DNA of 64,000 nt from Phytopythium helicoides (taxonomy: Eukaryota > Oomycota > Peronosporomycetes > Pythiales > Pythiaceae), in contig JANFNE010000004.1 in the NCBI GenBank assembly GCA_024867545.1, positions 1,488,001 through 1,552,000 of the forward strand, given 5' to 3'. This document shows, piece by piece, positions 1-9,542 of the stretch; position 1 is the stretch's first letter, and each line of letters begins with the position of its first letter. The position numbers and the translations under genes are program-made. The notes below the pieces were generated by a model. The model was not told the DNA's origin. It did not search any database and saw only the letters and a list, made by a program, of their open reading frames with translations.

Positions 1-2
1 GT

Positions 3-2528
3 TCGATGGGCTTTGATGAAGGTCGATGCGATTTCTTCCTCTGGAAAGATAATCATGTACAGCTTGCGCTTCGCCAGCTATTTACTAGTACCCCAATTGA
101 TGCAGTTGAAGGCGCAGATTTCGTCCCGATGGATCTTTCTAAGCCGATGCAAGCACAGCAAGATTCACTATTAGCCAATTTAAGGCTCGTGTTTGGGCAC
201 CCGCGTTTTCGTCCCGGTCAAGAATGGGCAATTTCGCGCGTCTTCGAGAGAAAGAACACGCTATTAGTGCTTCCTACAGGTGCAGGCAAGTCGTTGTGTT
301 ATCAGCTGCCTGCGCTTTTTCTCCCAGGTGTTACGTTCGTGATTTCTCCACTTATCTCCCTCATGAACGATCAGTTCGAGCGATTGCCGCCTTTACTTAA
401 GCAGCAGGCGGCATGCCTTGCGTCCTCCACGGGATCGTCGTCTACTAGCAAAGCGAAATATGCTGAGTTCGTTCGTGACTTGCTTGGTGGGCGTCTCAAG
501 CTCGTTTTTCTATCACCCGAACGAGCACTGTCGAGTGGTATGCAGCGTCTCCTCCATCAAATTCGATCTCGGCTCTCACTCGTATGTGTTGACGAGGCTC
601 ACTGTGTGTCTGAATGGTCTCATCATTTTCGCCCGAGCTACCTACGTCTCGGACAGGTCTTTCGCAACGCCAAATGCGTGCTCGCTATGACTGCAACGGC
701 TTCCCATCGTGTAGTTCACGACATTGTTCGACAACTCGCTGCTCATCAACGCCAAGGCGAGAACGGAGATGATGAAGAAGAAGGTCCAAGAGATATGGTC
801 ATGCAACTCCCGTGGCAACGATCCAATCTCAAGCTTCGCGTCCGCGCTGTAACATCAGACGAAGAGCGAACGGTTCATTTGTGTCGGTATTTGACTTCCA
901 TGATGAATGGCAAAGGGAGCGCAGCCGGAGGAGGAGTCATCATCTACGTGCACCAACAGCGTCAGACAGAAGAGCTTGCCCGCGTGCTCACTGAGCAACT
1001 TCCAAAGCTCAAAGTAGGCTACTATCATGCCAAGATGGATCCGGAGCTCAAAGAGAAGACACAAGCGGGCTTTATGCGCGGGAAATTGCGCGTCGTCGTC
1101 GCAACAATCGCCTTTGGTATGGGCATTGACAAGCAAAATGTTCGTGGCGTTGTCCACTTTCACATGCCTTCGTCAGCGGAGAACTACTTGCAGCAAGTTG
1201 GACGAGCAGGTCGAGACGGCAAGCCCGCCCGTGCACTGCTGTTCTTGGCGAAACAGGATGCTCGGCTCTTTCGGTCGCTCGCATTTTCCAACGCGCTCGC
1301 ATCTTCTCAGCTCCAACGGTTGATAGAGCTCTTTTTCTTGAGAACGAGCAATGCAAGCGAGGATACCAGCGTTGTTGCAGTCAGCACGTCCACAGAGGAT
1401 GGTGGAGAGAGTCATTGGTTGACGTTGGAGACGGAGTGGGCTGAGACTGCACTTGACATGAAAGCAGCTACGATCGAGACGTTTTTGACAATGTTGGCGC
1501 AGAAGGTACCGTTGAGCAAGTTATCACATGCAAACTCAGTTGGTGTGTCGCTACTACCTTCCGGAGCGTCAAAGGCACGTGTGCAGCTATCCGACAAGCA
1601 AATGCGCTCACTACCGGCCGATTCTGACCTTCGCAGGCTGTTAGCTGCTTGCGACCCGTCAGGAACGACACGAGTAAAGCATGCAAGCGTCCAGCACGAG
1701 ATCAACGGGTACTTAACCACCTCGACTGCCACATTTCACATCGGAGAAATGGCCCACGCTCTGTTTGGTAGCGTTTCTCGTGTAATGACGGACTTTTATA
1801 ATCTGGTGGGCGAAGAAGACGGCGACCAAGTTGGTAGAGAACAGCGTCGACTACTACAACTGCTCCGCCAGGCACAATTAGATGGACTTGTGCAGCGAGT
1901 TACGCTCGAAGCACCAGCCTTTCATCTCCATATTCGCTACGGATCAAATGTGGGATCCGCCAAGAAAGTCGAGTTCGCTACGCTCATGGCTACTCAACTA
2001 TTCGAACAGCACGAGCGTATGGAGGAGCGGCAACTCGCGCGTCTTGCTCGCTTGTACGCAGCTTTAACGGCTGCTGCAGTACCTGTTGCAGCTCCTGAAG
2101 ATGAGGAGCTGGATGAAGAAAAGGCGAGCGCTCTCGAGGATAAGTTGTCACAATATTTCCAGGTTGAGGAAAAAGACGACGACGACGACGACGACGAAGC
2201 CGACCAAAAGTTACTTGCTGAAGTGCTTGACCCGTTGTCTCTATCTATGGTGGAGCAGATCGAACGAGACGTTCGCGCACTCGTAACCATGACAAGGCGG
2301 GATATTGAGCCCGATCTAGAGAGTGATGAGGAACTGCCTTGGACAAGCCTGAGCGTTGCTCGCATCTTTCATGGGCTCGGATCACCTACGTTCCCGGTCC
2401 GTCTGTGGCGGCAGCACGGCTGCTGGCGTAAATACGATGGCCTGGCATTCGAGAAGCTAGCTCGAATCGCGGAGCGAGTCATGAGCGCCGAAGATGCCGT
2501 AGAAGAAGAAGTAGGTAAAAGTAAATAG
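3..2528 (+). CDS. RecQ-family DNA helicase, RECQL4-like (5' partial)
   Basis: Superfamily 2 ATP-dependent 3'-5' DNA helicase acting in replication and repair. Numbered from the first in-window Met (position 6), it has Walker A GAGKS at residues 92-96, DEAH at 196-199, and the RecQ motif VI QVGRAGRDG near residue 400. The segments around PTGAGKSLCYQLPAL and WSHHFRPSYLR resemble RECQL4 more than other RecQ paralogues. The C-terminal 400 residues are poorly conserved and hold an acidic run of about nine Asp/Glu near residue 730. The frame is open to the window edge, and the first residues (RCDFFLWKD) look like the end of a GRF-type zinc finger, so the true start probably lies upstream. It converges on the POLD2 gene with only 57 bp between stop codons. 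Family call is firm; the RECQL4 subfamily is inferred. Confidence 0.9.
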   Translation, partial: SMGFDEGRCDFFLWKDNHVQLALRQLFTSTPIDAVEGADFVPMDLSKPMQAQQDSLLANLRLVFGHPRFRPGQEWAISRVFERKNTLLVLPTGAGKSLCYQLPALFLPGVTFVISPLISLMNDQFERLPPLLKQQAACLASSTGSSSTSKAKYAEFVRDLLGGRLKLVFLSPERALSSGMQRLLHQIRSRLSLVCVDEAHCVSEWSHHFRPSYLRLGQVFRNAKCVLAMTATASHRVVHDIVRQLAAHQRQGENGDDEEEGPRDMVMQLPWQRSNLKLRVRAVTSDEERTVHLCRYLTSMMNGKGSAAGGGVIIYVHQQRQTEELARVLTEQLPKLKVGYYHAKMDPELKEKTQAGFMRGKLRVVVATIAFGMGIDKQNVRGVVHFHMPSSAENYLQQVGRAGRDGKPARALLFLAKQDARLFRSLAFSNALASSQLQRLIELFFLRTSNASEDTSVVAVSTSTEDGGESHWLTLETEWAETALDMKAATIETFLTMLAQKVPLSKLSHANSVGVSLLPSGASKARVQLSDKQMRSLPADSDLRRLLAACDPSGTTRVKHASVQHEINGYLTTSTATFHIGEMAHALFGSVSRVMTDFYNLVGEEDGDQVGREQRRLLQLLRQAQLDGLVQRVTLEAPAFHLHIRYGSNVGSAKKVEFATLMATQLFEQHERMEERQLARLARLYAALTAAAVPVAAPEDEELDEEKASALEDKLSQYFQVEEKDDDDDDDEADQKLLAEVLDPLSLSMVEQIERDVRALVTMTRRDIEPDLESDEELPWTSLSVARIFHGLGSPTFPVRLWRQHGCWRKYDGLAFEKLARIAERVMSAEDAVEEEVGKSK

Positions 2529-2585
2529 TGCGGGAAGTGCATCAAGACAAGTTTGGATTATCTTTCTAGACCGACATGGGTTCTC

Positions 2586-3992
2586 TTAGGCGATAGTGAT
2601 CGGGAAGCACGACAGATCTTTGAGATCCACGAGCACGATAGTAGCAGTCTCGGCAAATGATGGAACGCTAACGAGCCGAACCTGCTGTTCCTTGCTAGTC
2701 CCGTCAATCATTCGCGTCGCGAAAGCCTTTTGGTTTCCGGCGAAGAATACATGCGGGCAAGTTTCGAGCACAAATGGGTCTTCGTTGGCGAGCGGGAAAC
2801 ACGCAAGGAGATCTGGGGCTGTAGGTGCAACGTGACGCCACTCTAGACAGCGCTGCATGGCGTCCAATGCCCGTACACCCTCGTCAACAGCGTCTTCACC
2901 CATGGTTTCGTCGTCCGTGCCGTCCTCCGCACAAGATCTTCGCTCTGGCAGTGAGCACTGCAGCACACTAGAAAGCGGTTGTCCAGAGTGACCCAAGAAG
3001 CTCACGCCTCCAATTTCAGCCTCGTATGGGTTTGTCACGGACCGGAAGGAAGAGAATCGAGAGCTGCATGGGAATAGGCAAGGATGTAGACTCTGCTGTG
3101 GCAGTGTGTAGCTGCTTGGGTCGGTCGCACCGGGCATCACATCCACGGCCATGGAGCTGGCGAGAGTAGACAGGATCTCATCAAGCTCACGCAGCGGTGC
3201 CGCTTCTGCATCAAGCTGCTGAGCAGTCTTCTTCTTGTGAGCGCTGGCCGACTCGCCCTCATCCGCAGCCGAGGGTTGACTGGCGCTCTGAATCGAATTG
3301 CCGACGACCACCGTGCGAACGATCTGCGAGACAAACTGTTTCTCATCTTCATCTCCGATGCGACCAGCAAGGTAGTCTACCAACAGGTGCGTGCGCAATG
3401 GAGCGAGCGCCGCCTGCTTGGAACCGATTGCCAGACCCGACACGAGCGCGACATACTCGCTGTCTGCACGAGTAGGGAGCTCCTGCTGTGGAGGGAGCGA
3501 CGGGAGGAACACGTGATCTACACGCAAGCCGGCGTCCTCCATGCGGCCGCGCACGCCGAGCACGACACCTGTAACAAGGGTGGCGATCGAGACGTCGCCA
3601 ATGAGCTCGACGCGGCCGCTCTCATCCTCGAGGAGCAGCTGGTCGTCCTCTGTGGCCAGCGGCTCATCGACGAGCTCAATGGGCGTGAGTCCTCGCTCGC
3701 TCACGAGCTCCTTGAACACGTCAGGCTTGCGTCCGAGCACCTTGAGCAGCGTGCCGATGACGACGACAGAGTCCTCTCCCTCCCGCAGGTCGATGATCTT
3801 GGGCAGCACTGGCGCGGCGTGCTCGATCCCCCGCTGCTGCTGCTCCACCTGGCGCGCCACCACGTCTCGCAGCTGGTGTAGCCTGCTCACGTAGATGTGC
3901 GAGAACTGCTGGTTGTACGGCTTCTGCTTGAGCACGAAGCGCTGGTAGGTGCCCTTGTATTCGGCCGTGCGCCGCGCGATCTGCCGTCGCAT
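2586..3992 (-). CDS. POLD2: DNA polymerase delta small (B) subunit
   Basis: Second subunit of replicative DNA polymerase delta, which bridges the catalytic subunit to the other accessory subunits. The N-terminal motif YNQQFSHIYVSRLHQLR matches the family signature ('F..QYAHIY..RL'). An OB-fold region follows (about residues 60-160), then the inactive calcineurin-like phosphoesterase domain with VALVSGL and the conserved PGATDP segment. The C-terminus has the family pattern CPHVFFAGNQ followed by a closing beta strand on fiscal-length spacing typical of the family. Length is 468 aa, the usual size. I chose the ATG at 3992; the frame stays open 21 bp further up to a GTG, so a short upstream exon is possible. 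It is divergent from the isoleucyl-tRNA synthetase gene; the roughly 290 bp between them include an AT-rich block near 4180-4225. Confidence 0.93.
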   Translation of the reverse strand: MRRQIARRTAEYKGTYQRFVLKQKPYNQQFSHIYVSRLHQLRDVVARQVEQQQRGIEHAAPVLPKIIDLREGEDSVVVIGTLLKVLGRKPDVFKELVSERGLTPIELVDEPLATEDDQLLLEDESGRVELIGDVSIATLVTGVVLGVRGRMEDAGLRVDHVFLPSLPPQQELPTRADSEYVALVSGLAIGSKQAALAPLRTHLLVDYLAGRIGDEDEKQFVSQIVRTVVVGNSIQSASQPSAADEGESASAHKKKTAQQLDAEAAPLRELDEILSTLASSMAVDVMPGATDPSSYTLPQQSLHPCLFPCSSRFSSFRSVTNPYEAEIGGVSFLGHSGQPLSSVLQCSLPERRSCAEDGTDDETMGEDAVDEGVRALDAMQRCLEWRHVAPTAPDLLACFPLANEDPFVLETCPHVFFAGNQKAFATRMIDGTSKEQQVRLVSVPSFAETATIVLVDLKDLSCFPITIA

Positions 3993-4286
3993 CCACAGCG
4001 CCACGTCAGCCACCCGACAAAACAGCTAAGCATCGTTTGTAGCCATCGCCTGCGGGTCCAGGAGCGCTTGGTCGCGTCCCCCAGAGCCTCCTACAGCGGC
4101 GCTTACCTGCTCCGTCGCCGCCATCTCGCCGTCCAAAATGAAGATGGCGCCAAAAACCGCCATCTTCCATTTATCACACAAAAGCCACTTTATAAATAAT
4201 TTATCACATATATATTCGCAATGATTACATGATTTCACGGAAAGCGGACGCACGGGATGGCCACCGCATTGGTGGGTGAGTGAGCC

Positions 4287-7200
4287 ATGTCCGGCGCCAT
4301 GGCGGGCGCCGACGCGGCCAAGCGGCTGGCTGAAGCCATGCGCAAGACGCTCAACCTGCCGCACACCGCGTTCCCCATGCGCGCGAACGCGGCGGCGCGA
4401 GAGCCGCAGCTTCACGCGCGCTGCGTGGCGCTCGTGATGGACGCGCAGCATGAGCGGCGGGCGGCGGGGCGGCCGCGCTTCGTGCTGCACGACGGCCCGC
4501 CGTTCGCTAATGGCGAGCTGCACATGGGCCACCTGCTCAACAAGGTGCTCAAGGACACGATCAACCGCTACAAGGTGCTGCGCGGCTTCGCGGTCGAGTA
4601 TGTGCCCGGCTGGGACTGCCACGGACTGCCCATCGAGGTCAAGGCGCTCGGCAAGCTGCAGCAGCAGGCGGGCGACCAGCTCGACCGACTCAGTGCCTCC
4701 GAAGTCCGCAGGCTCTCCAGAGAGCTAGCTAGAGGAGCCATCGCCGACCAGAAGAGAGACTTTGCGCGCTGGGGCGTGCTCGCCGACTGGGACGACATCT
4801 ACCTCACAATGGCGCCAGAATACGAGGCGCGCCAGTACGACGTGCTCAAGCGAATGGTGAGCGACGGACTCGTCTTCCGAGGATTCAAGCCCGTCTACTG
4901 GTCGCCGTCCTCGCGCACGGCGCTGGCTGAGGCCGAGCTCGAGTACCAGGACAACCACGTCTCGCACGCCGCCTACATCTCGTTCCCGCTGCTGGAACTG
5001 GCGCAGCCCGAGGCTCAGCAGGTGCTCGCTCCGTTCGTTGAAAAGGGACTCAGCACAGTCATTTGGACCACGACGCCATGGACCATCCCATCTAATCAGG
5101 CGCTTAGCGTCAATGCCAAGCTCGAGTACGTTGTCGTCGCCTCACCCGAAGACGCTGATGCTCGGCATTATCTGATCGCTCGAGACCTCGTGAACGAGTT
5201 TGCTGAGAAGCTGGACAAGCCGCTCGAGGTGCTTGCAACGATTGAGGGCAAGTGGCTAGAGGGCAGTCGCTTCTCGCACCCTCTTGACTCGTCCCGCGAC
5301 TCCATCATGCTCCTCGGTGACCACGTTACAACCGACGCCGGTACCGGTGTCGTGCACACTGCTCCGGGTCACGGTCAGGATGACTACTTTGTTTGGATAG
5401 ACTACCACCACAAGCACAAGAGCGAGCCGATCATCCGGTGTCCCGTTGACGGGCATGGCAAGTTCACGGCGGACGCTGGCGCCGACTTGCAAGGTCTTGA
5501 GGTGCTTGGTGATGGCAACAAGGCTGTGTTGGACAAGCTCTCGCACTCGGGCAACCTACTGGCGTCCAACAAGTTCAAGCACCGATACCCGTACGACTGG
5601 CGCAGCAAAAAGCCCGTGATCCTACGCGCGACTGCGCAGTGGTTCGCCAAGCTCGACTCATTGCATGAAGCAGGCGCGCGAGCGCTGAGCGAGGAGACCG
5701 GTGAGACGCAGTTTGTCCCGAAGTCGGCGCGCCGCCGACTCGAGGCTACCATTGCGAACCGTAGCGAGTGGTGCATCTCGCGTCAGCGTGCATGGGGTCT
5801 GCCGATCCCCGTGTTCTACCACAAGGAGACTGGCGAGCCGCTGATGACTGAGGAGACGATCACGCACCTGCAGAGTATTGTTCGCAGCTACAAGCCGACC
5901 ACCGATGATGGCAGGGAAGGTGCTGACTGCTGGTGGGATCTGTCTGTGAGGGAGCTGCTCCCGCCGAGCATGGCAGACATTGCTGATCAGTACGAGAAGG
6001 GCACCGACACGCTAGATGTGTGGTTTGACAGCGGCAGTAGCTGGCACACTGTTCTCGAGGCTCAGCAAGATGGTCTCAAGCAAGCTGATGTGTACCTCGA
6101 GGGCTCGGACCAGCATCGCGGTTGGTTCCAGTCATCGTTGCTCACGTCGCTTGCAATGCAGAAGGTTGCGCCGTACAAGCACGTCGTCACGCACGGCTTC
6201 ACGCTTGATGAACGTGGGCTGAAGATGTCCAAGTCTCTGGGCAACACAATTGCTCCGCGTGAGTTTATCGACGGCGCGACACTGACGCTGGCTGCAGACC
6301 CGAGCAAGGGCAACCCGAACAGCAAGAAGAAGCCGAAGCCCAAGACCCTCAAGGTGCCCGCTTATGGCGTCGACGTGCTGCGCTACTGGGTCGCGAGCAC
6401 TGACTACACGGGCGATGTCAGCATCGGTCCATCGGTTGTCGGCAAGGTCAGCGACTCGCTGCGCAAGGTGCGCAATACCGCGCGATTCCTGCTAGCCAAC
6501 CTGAACGACTTCGATCCTGTCAAGCACGCCGTGCCGTACTCGCAGCTGCCGGCGCGCAGCGTGGACCGGTACATGCTGCACGAGCTGGCGCAGCTTCGAA
6601 CGTCGGTGACGGACGCGTACGACACGTTCGCGTTCTCCCGCGTGACGCACGCCGTGGCGCACTTCATCTCGGCTGACCTGTCGTCGTTCTACATGGAGGC
6701 GAGTAAGGACCGGCTGTACTGCGACGCGCCGGACAGCGAGAGCCGCCGTGCGGCGCAGACCGTGCTGTGGCTGTCGCTGCAGGCGATCTCCCGTGCCATT
6801 GCGCCCATCGTGCCGCACACGGCCGAGGACATGCGTCTGTACTTGCTGTCTCAGCAGCAGGGCGTGGCGCTCGAGGACGTTGAAGGCAGCATCTTCCTCG
6901 AGGAGGGCTGGATGCCGACGGCTGAGGAGTGGACTGACGCTGGTATCGCGCGTGACTGGACGGCCATCCGCCACCTGCGGCTCGACGTGAACCGCCTGGT
7001 CGAGAAGCTGCGCGCTGCTGGCGCCGTGGGCAGCCAGCTCGAGTGCAACGTGGCCATCATCGCGCCAGACGCCGAGGTACGCGCGCTGCTATCCGACAGC
7101 GCGGCCCTGGGCGGTGACGCCGCGCTCGAGGACGTGCTGCTGTGCTCGGGCGTGCAGGTGGTTGCGCACGAGCGAGAGCTGCAGCTGGACGTGACGCAGG

Positions 7201-7415
7201 GCGAGCGCGGCGTGTGCCAGCTCCCGGGCTTCACGGAGCAGCAGAAGCAGGTGGAGGTCGTCGTGACCATTGCGCGCGGCCATAAGTGCCCGCGCTGCTG
7301 GAAGTACGCGCCGGAGGTGGACGCGTCCGAGACGCAGCTGTGTCGGCGCTGCGCCCATGCCACGGGCCTCGCCAGCGTCGAGGACCTGGCCGCGAGCCTC
7401 GTGCAGGAAGCGTAG
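4287..7415 (+). CDS. IARS2: Isoleucyl-tRNA synthetase, bacterial/organellar type
   Basis: Class I aminoacyl-tRNA synthetase charging tRNA-Ile, presumably in mitochondria. The HIGH signature is HMGH at residues 79-82; KMSKS is at about 647-651. A C-terminal zinc-binding module has C1001-x2-C1004 and C1019-x2-C1022, as in bacterial IleRS. The start region TLNLPHTAFPMRAN is bacterial-like (TLNLPxTxFPMRA), preceded by about 20 residues rich in Ala, Arg and Lys that could form a short presequence. The 1042 aa length is slightly above the bacterial norm. A Lys/Pro-rich insertion sits at about residues 671-690, just after KMSKS. Single exon, very GC-rich third positions. The organellar location is inferred from the bacterial type. 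Confidence 0.94.
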   Translation: MSGAMAGADAAKRLAEAMRKTLNLPHTAFPMRANAAAREPQLHARCVALVMDAQHERRAAGRPRFVLHDGPPFANGELHMGHLLNKVLKDTINRYKVLRGFAVEYVPGWDCHGLPIEVKALGKLQQQAGDQLDRLSASEVRRLSRELARGAIADQKRDFARWGVLADWDDIYLTMAPEYEARQYDVLKRMVSDGLVFRGFKPVYWSPSSRTALAEAELEYQDNHVSHAAYISFPLLELAQPEAQQVLAPFVEKGLSTVIWTTTPWTIPSNQALSVNAKLEYVVVASPEDADARHYLIARDLVNEFAEKLDKPLEVLATIEGKWLEGSRFSHPLDSSRDSIMLLGDHVTTDAGTGVVHTAPGHGQDDYFVWIDYHHKHKSEPIIRCPVDGHGKFTADAGADLQGLEVLGDGNKAVLDKLSHSGNLLASNKFKHRYPYDWRSKKPVILRATAQWFAKLDSLHEAGARALSEETGETQFVPKSARRRLEATIANRSEWCISRQRAWGLPIPVFYHKETGEPLMTEETITHLQSIVRSYKPTTDDGREGADCWWDLSVRELLPPSMADIADQYEKGTDTLDVWFDSGSSWHTVLEAQQDGLKQADVYLEGSDQHRGWFQSSLLTSLAMQKVAPYKHVVTHGFTLDERGLKMSKSLGNTIAPREFIDGATLTLAADPSKGNPNSKKKPKPKTLKVPAYGVDVLRYWVASTDYTGDVSIGPSVVGKVSDSLRKVRNTARFLLANLNDFDPVKHAVPYSQLPARSVDRYMLHELAQLRTSVTDAYDTFAFSRVTHAVAHFISADLSSFYMEASKDRLYCDAPDSESRRAAQTVLWLSLQAISRAIAPIVPHTAEDMRLYLLSQQQGVALEDVEGSIFLEEGWMPTAEEWTDAGIARDWTAIRHLRLDVNRLVEKLRAAGAVGSQLECNVAIIAPDAEVRALLSDSAALGGDAALEDVLLCSGVQVVAHERELQLDVTQGERGVCQLPGFTEQQKQVEVVVTIARGHKCPRCWKYAPEVDASETQLCRRCAHATGLASVEDLAASLVQEA

Positions 7416-7536
7416 AAGAGGTAGAAGTAGGCGAATGGATCATGATTTGCTCGCGCTTCTCACGTTCGCATACTTGTGCTGAGTTTAGATATCAAATCAC
7501 CGAGGAGCTCATTCCAAGAGGACTCGAGTCGACAAC

Positions 7537-9135
7537 ATGGCGGCCGTCGCTGCGGCTGAAGACGCCGTCGCACAGCTGCTGTGCCTGCACCTGGGGCTAC
7601 TGGAAGACCCCACCGCGCCGGACGACGACCCGATGGACGAAGACGACGACGACGCTGTCCCCGGCGTCGTCCGCGACTTCCGCGACCTGTTTCAAGTGCG
7701 CGAGCTGCGCTCTCTGGCGGCCAAGCGCGCATTGCTGCGAGCCGCAGAGGCCACGGCGTGCGCGGGCGTCATCATGGACGTGCTGCTGTTCGTCTCGCAG
7801 ACCATGGCGCCGCAGAGCTTCCGCCACGAGCTGGCGGCACTGCCCGTGTCGCTCGCGCAGTGGGTCGCGTACCTCGTAGACCAGACGCTCGTGACCAACG
7901 ACAACGTCTCGCTCGGGTCACTGCGAGGCATCCTCGACCTGTACGCGGCAACGCAGCGCTACCGGGACCTCGCGACCATGCTGCTCTCGCTCGTCTTCTT
8001 TGAGCGCCAGCTGGAGCGCTCGTTGCGCGTCACGACAGAAGTGCTCGAGATCGCCAAATACTTTCGCCACCGCATGCCAGTGTGGGTGCTGGACCTGCTC
8101 AACGAGTACGCCGAGCTGTCCAAGCTGCAGCTTGAGACCGAGGCGCACGATGCACGCACAGCTCCAGAGATGCAGACCAAGGACGGATACATGGACAAGC
8201 GGTCGCGGAACACGTCCAACCTGCAGGCGAACTGGCGCATGAGGTACTTTAAGCTCACAAACAACGAGCTCGTGTACTTTAAGCACGACGAGGAGCACCG
8301 CACGCACTCGCGAAACCCTTTCAGCTCGGCTGACAAGCGAAAGAAGCCCAAGGGTACTCTGCGGCTCATGCGCGGCATGAAGGTCGAGCCGCTCAACTAC
8401 GCCGGAAAGTTTTCGATCCGGCCGTACTGCATCAAGGTCGGCGACGGCGAAGATGCCTTTATCATCGACGCGTGCACACCCGAGACTCAGCGGTTGTGGA
8501 TTGAAGCGCTTTCAGGGAACATCAAGCGTCTGGAGATTGACCCAGTGTGGATCATGTTCCCGCGCAAGAGCGTGCACCGCATGACGGTCGGTGAGTTCCT
8601 GCGCTACTGCCTGCTGTACCACGGCAAGAAGGGTCCAGCCGCCTGCCGCCCAAGTGCAATCCAACAAAAGTTCAGTGTCGACGCTCGCCGCTACCTATAT
8701 GCAGCACTCATGAACTGTGCGCTGACTCGCGACTGGAAGATGCTCGAGAGTATGGTGCAGCCTGGCGGCAGCAAGTTGCTCGGCGTCTTCCCAGCCCCAG
8801 CGTCGTCCTCATCGACAGCCACCGCGCCGACCTCGTACTCTTCCTGGACATCTTCAGGCCCGTCTTCCTCGTCGTCAACCGCGTCTGCTTCCTCTCAGTC
8901 TGCACCCGCGCCCATCGACGTGGGGACGTCCATCGGGTACGGCGCTGTTCTGGACATGGCAGCACGGCGCAATGCGCCAGTGGAGCTCGTCGCGACACTC
9001 GAAGCGCTGCACGAGAGGCACGACGCCAAGCGCGCGGGCGTGTGGACCTGCTACCGAGACACCGATGACGGTGCGACGCTCGAGATCCCCATCTCGGTGC
9101 CTGAGAGCGTGCGCGCGGACACGAACTGGGACTGA
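7537..9135 (+). CDS. PH-domain protein
   Basis: 532-aa protein with a pleckstrin homology domain at roughly residues 212-330. It opens with DGYMDKRS, has the basic strand WRMRYFKLTNNELVYF and ends with the invariant Trp in the helix (TQRLWIEALSG). PH domains bind phosphoinositides or proteins at membranes. The N-terminal 200 residues are mostly helical by composition and were not recognised; they contain a short acidic loop (DEDDDD) near residue 35. A Ser/Thr/Ala-rich linker lies near residues 420-455. Single exon, ATG at 7537 preceded by CAAC. It follows the IleRS gene by 121 bp on the same strand. No catalytic domain is visible, so the cellular role is unknown. Confidence 0.8.
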   Translation: MAAVAAAEDAVAQLLCLHLGLLEDPTAPDDDPMDEDDDDAVPGVVRDFRDLFQVRELRSLAAKRALLRAAEATACAGVIMDVLLFVSQTMAPQSFRHELAALPVSLAQWVAYLVDQTLVTNDNVSLGSLRGILDLYAATQRYRDLATMLLSLVFFERQLERSLRVTTEVLEIAKYFRHRMPVWVLDLLNEYAELSKLQLETEAHDARTAPEMQTKDGYMDKRSRNTSNLQANWRMRYFKLTNNELVYFKHDEEHRTHSRNPFSSADKRKKPKGTLRLMRGMKVEPLNYAGKFSIRPYCIKVGDGEDAFIIDACTPETQRLWIEALSGNIKRLEIDPVWIMFPRKSVHRMTVGEFLRYCLLYHGKKGPAACRPSAIQQKFSVDARRYLYAALMNCALTRDWKMLESMVQPGGSKLLGVFPAPASSSSTATAPTSYSSWTSSGPSSSSSTASASSQSAPAPIDVGTSIGYGAVLDMAARRNAPVELVATLEALHERHDAKRAGVWTCYRDTDDGATLEIPISVPESVRADTNWD

Positions 9136-9542
9136 GTGCACCCATGTTGGTGCACCGGACCACTTCAACTTGAAACCGGTATTAAACTGGTTTGGCTCAC
9201 TCACGAATACCGGTCTGAATCGATATCCGCCGTGGTACCCTCCACCCATCAACTCGTCTTGGCTTTTCTATCGCCCCTACAGTCGACAGCAGATGTCTGT
9301 TTTTCTGCTAAAGTCATCAAAATCGTCGACTTACAATCTTCATTGTCCATTCTACCCCCATGAAAAGTCGACTTACACCGTCGACTTTGTTGTGCTTACC
9401 GGTTTTACTGACCGAATGTCGTGTTGGTTGGCTGCGACACGGCATGGCGCAAGCGGGCGTATAGCTCTCGCGCGCGCGGTAGCGCTCCCCCGCCGGGCGG
9501 CGCTTGGCTGGCCACGCTGGAATCTTGAATATCCACGTCAAG
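9136..9542 (+). other. Intergenic region upstream of adenylosuccinate synthetase, with short repeats
   Basis: No credible gene. The segment carries several GTCGAC sites, two copies of GTCGACTTACA (about 9327 and 9367), an AAAGTCGAC...GTCGACTTT inverted pair, and three ACCGGT-type motifs. It probably holds the promoter of the downstream gene. Confidence 0.5.
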
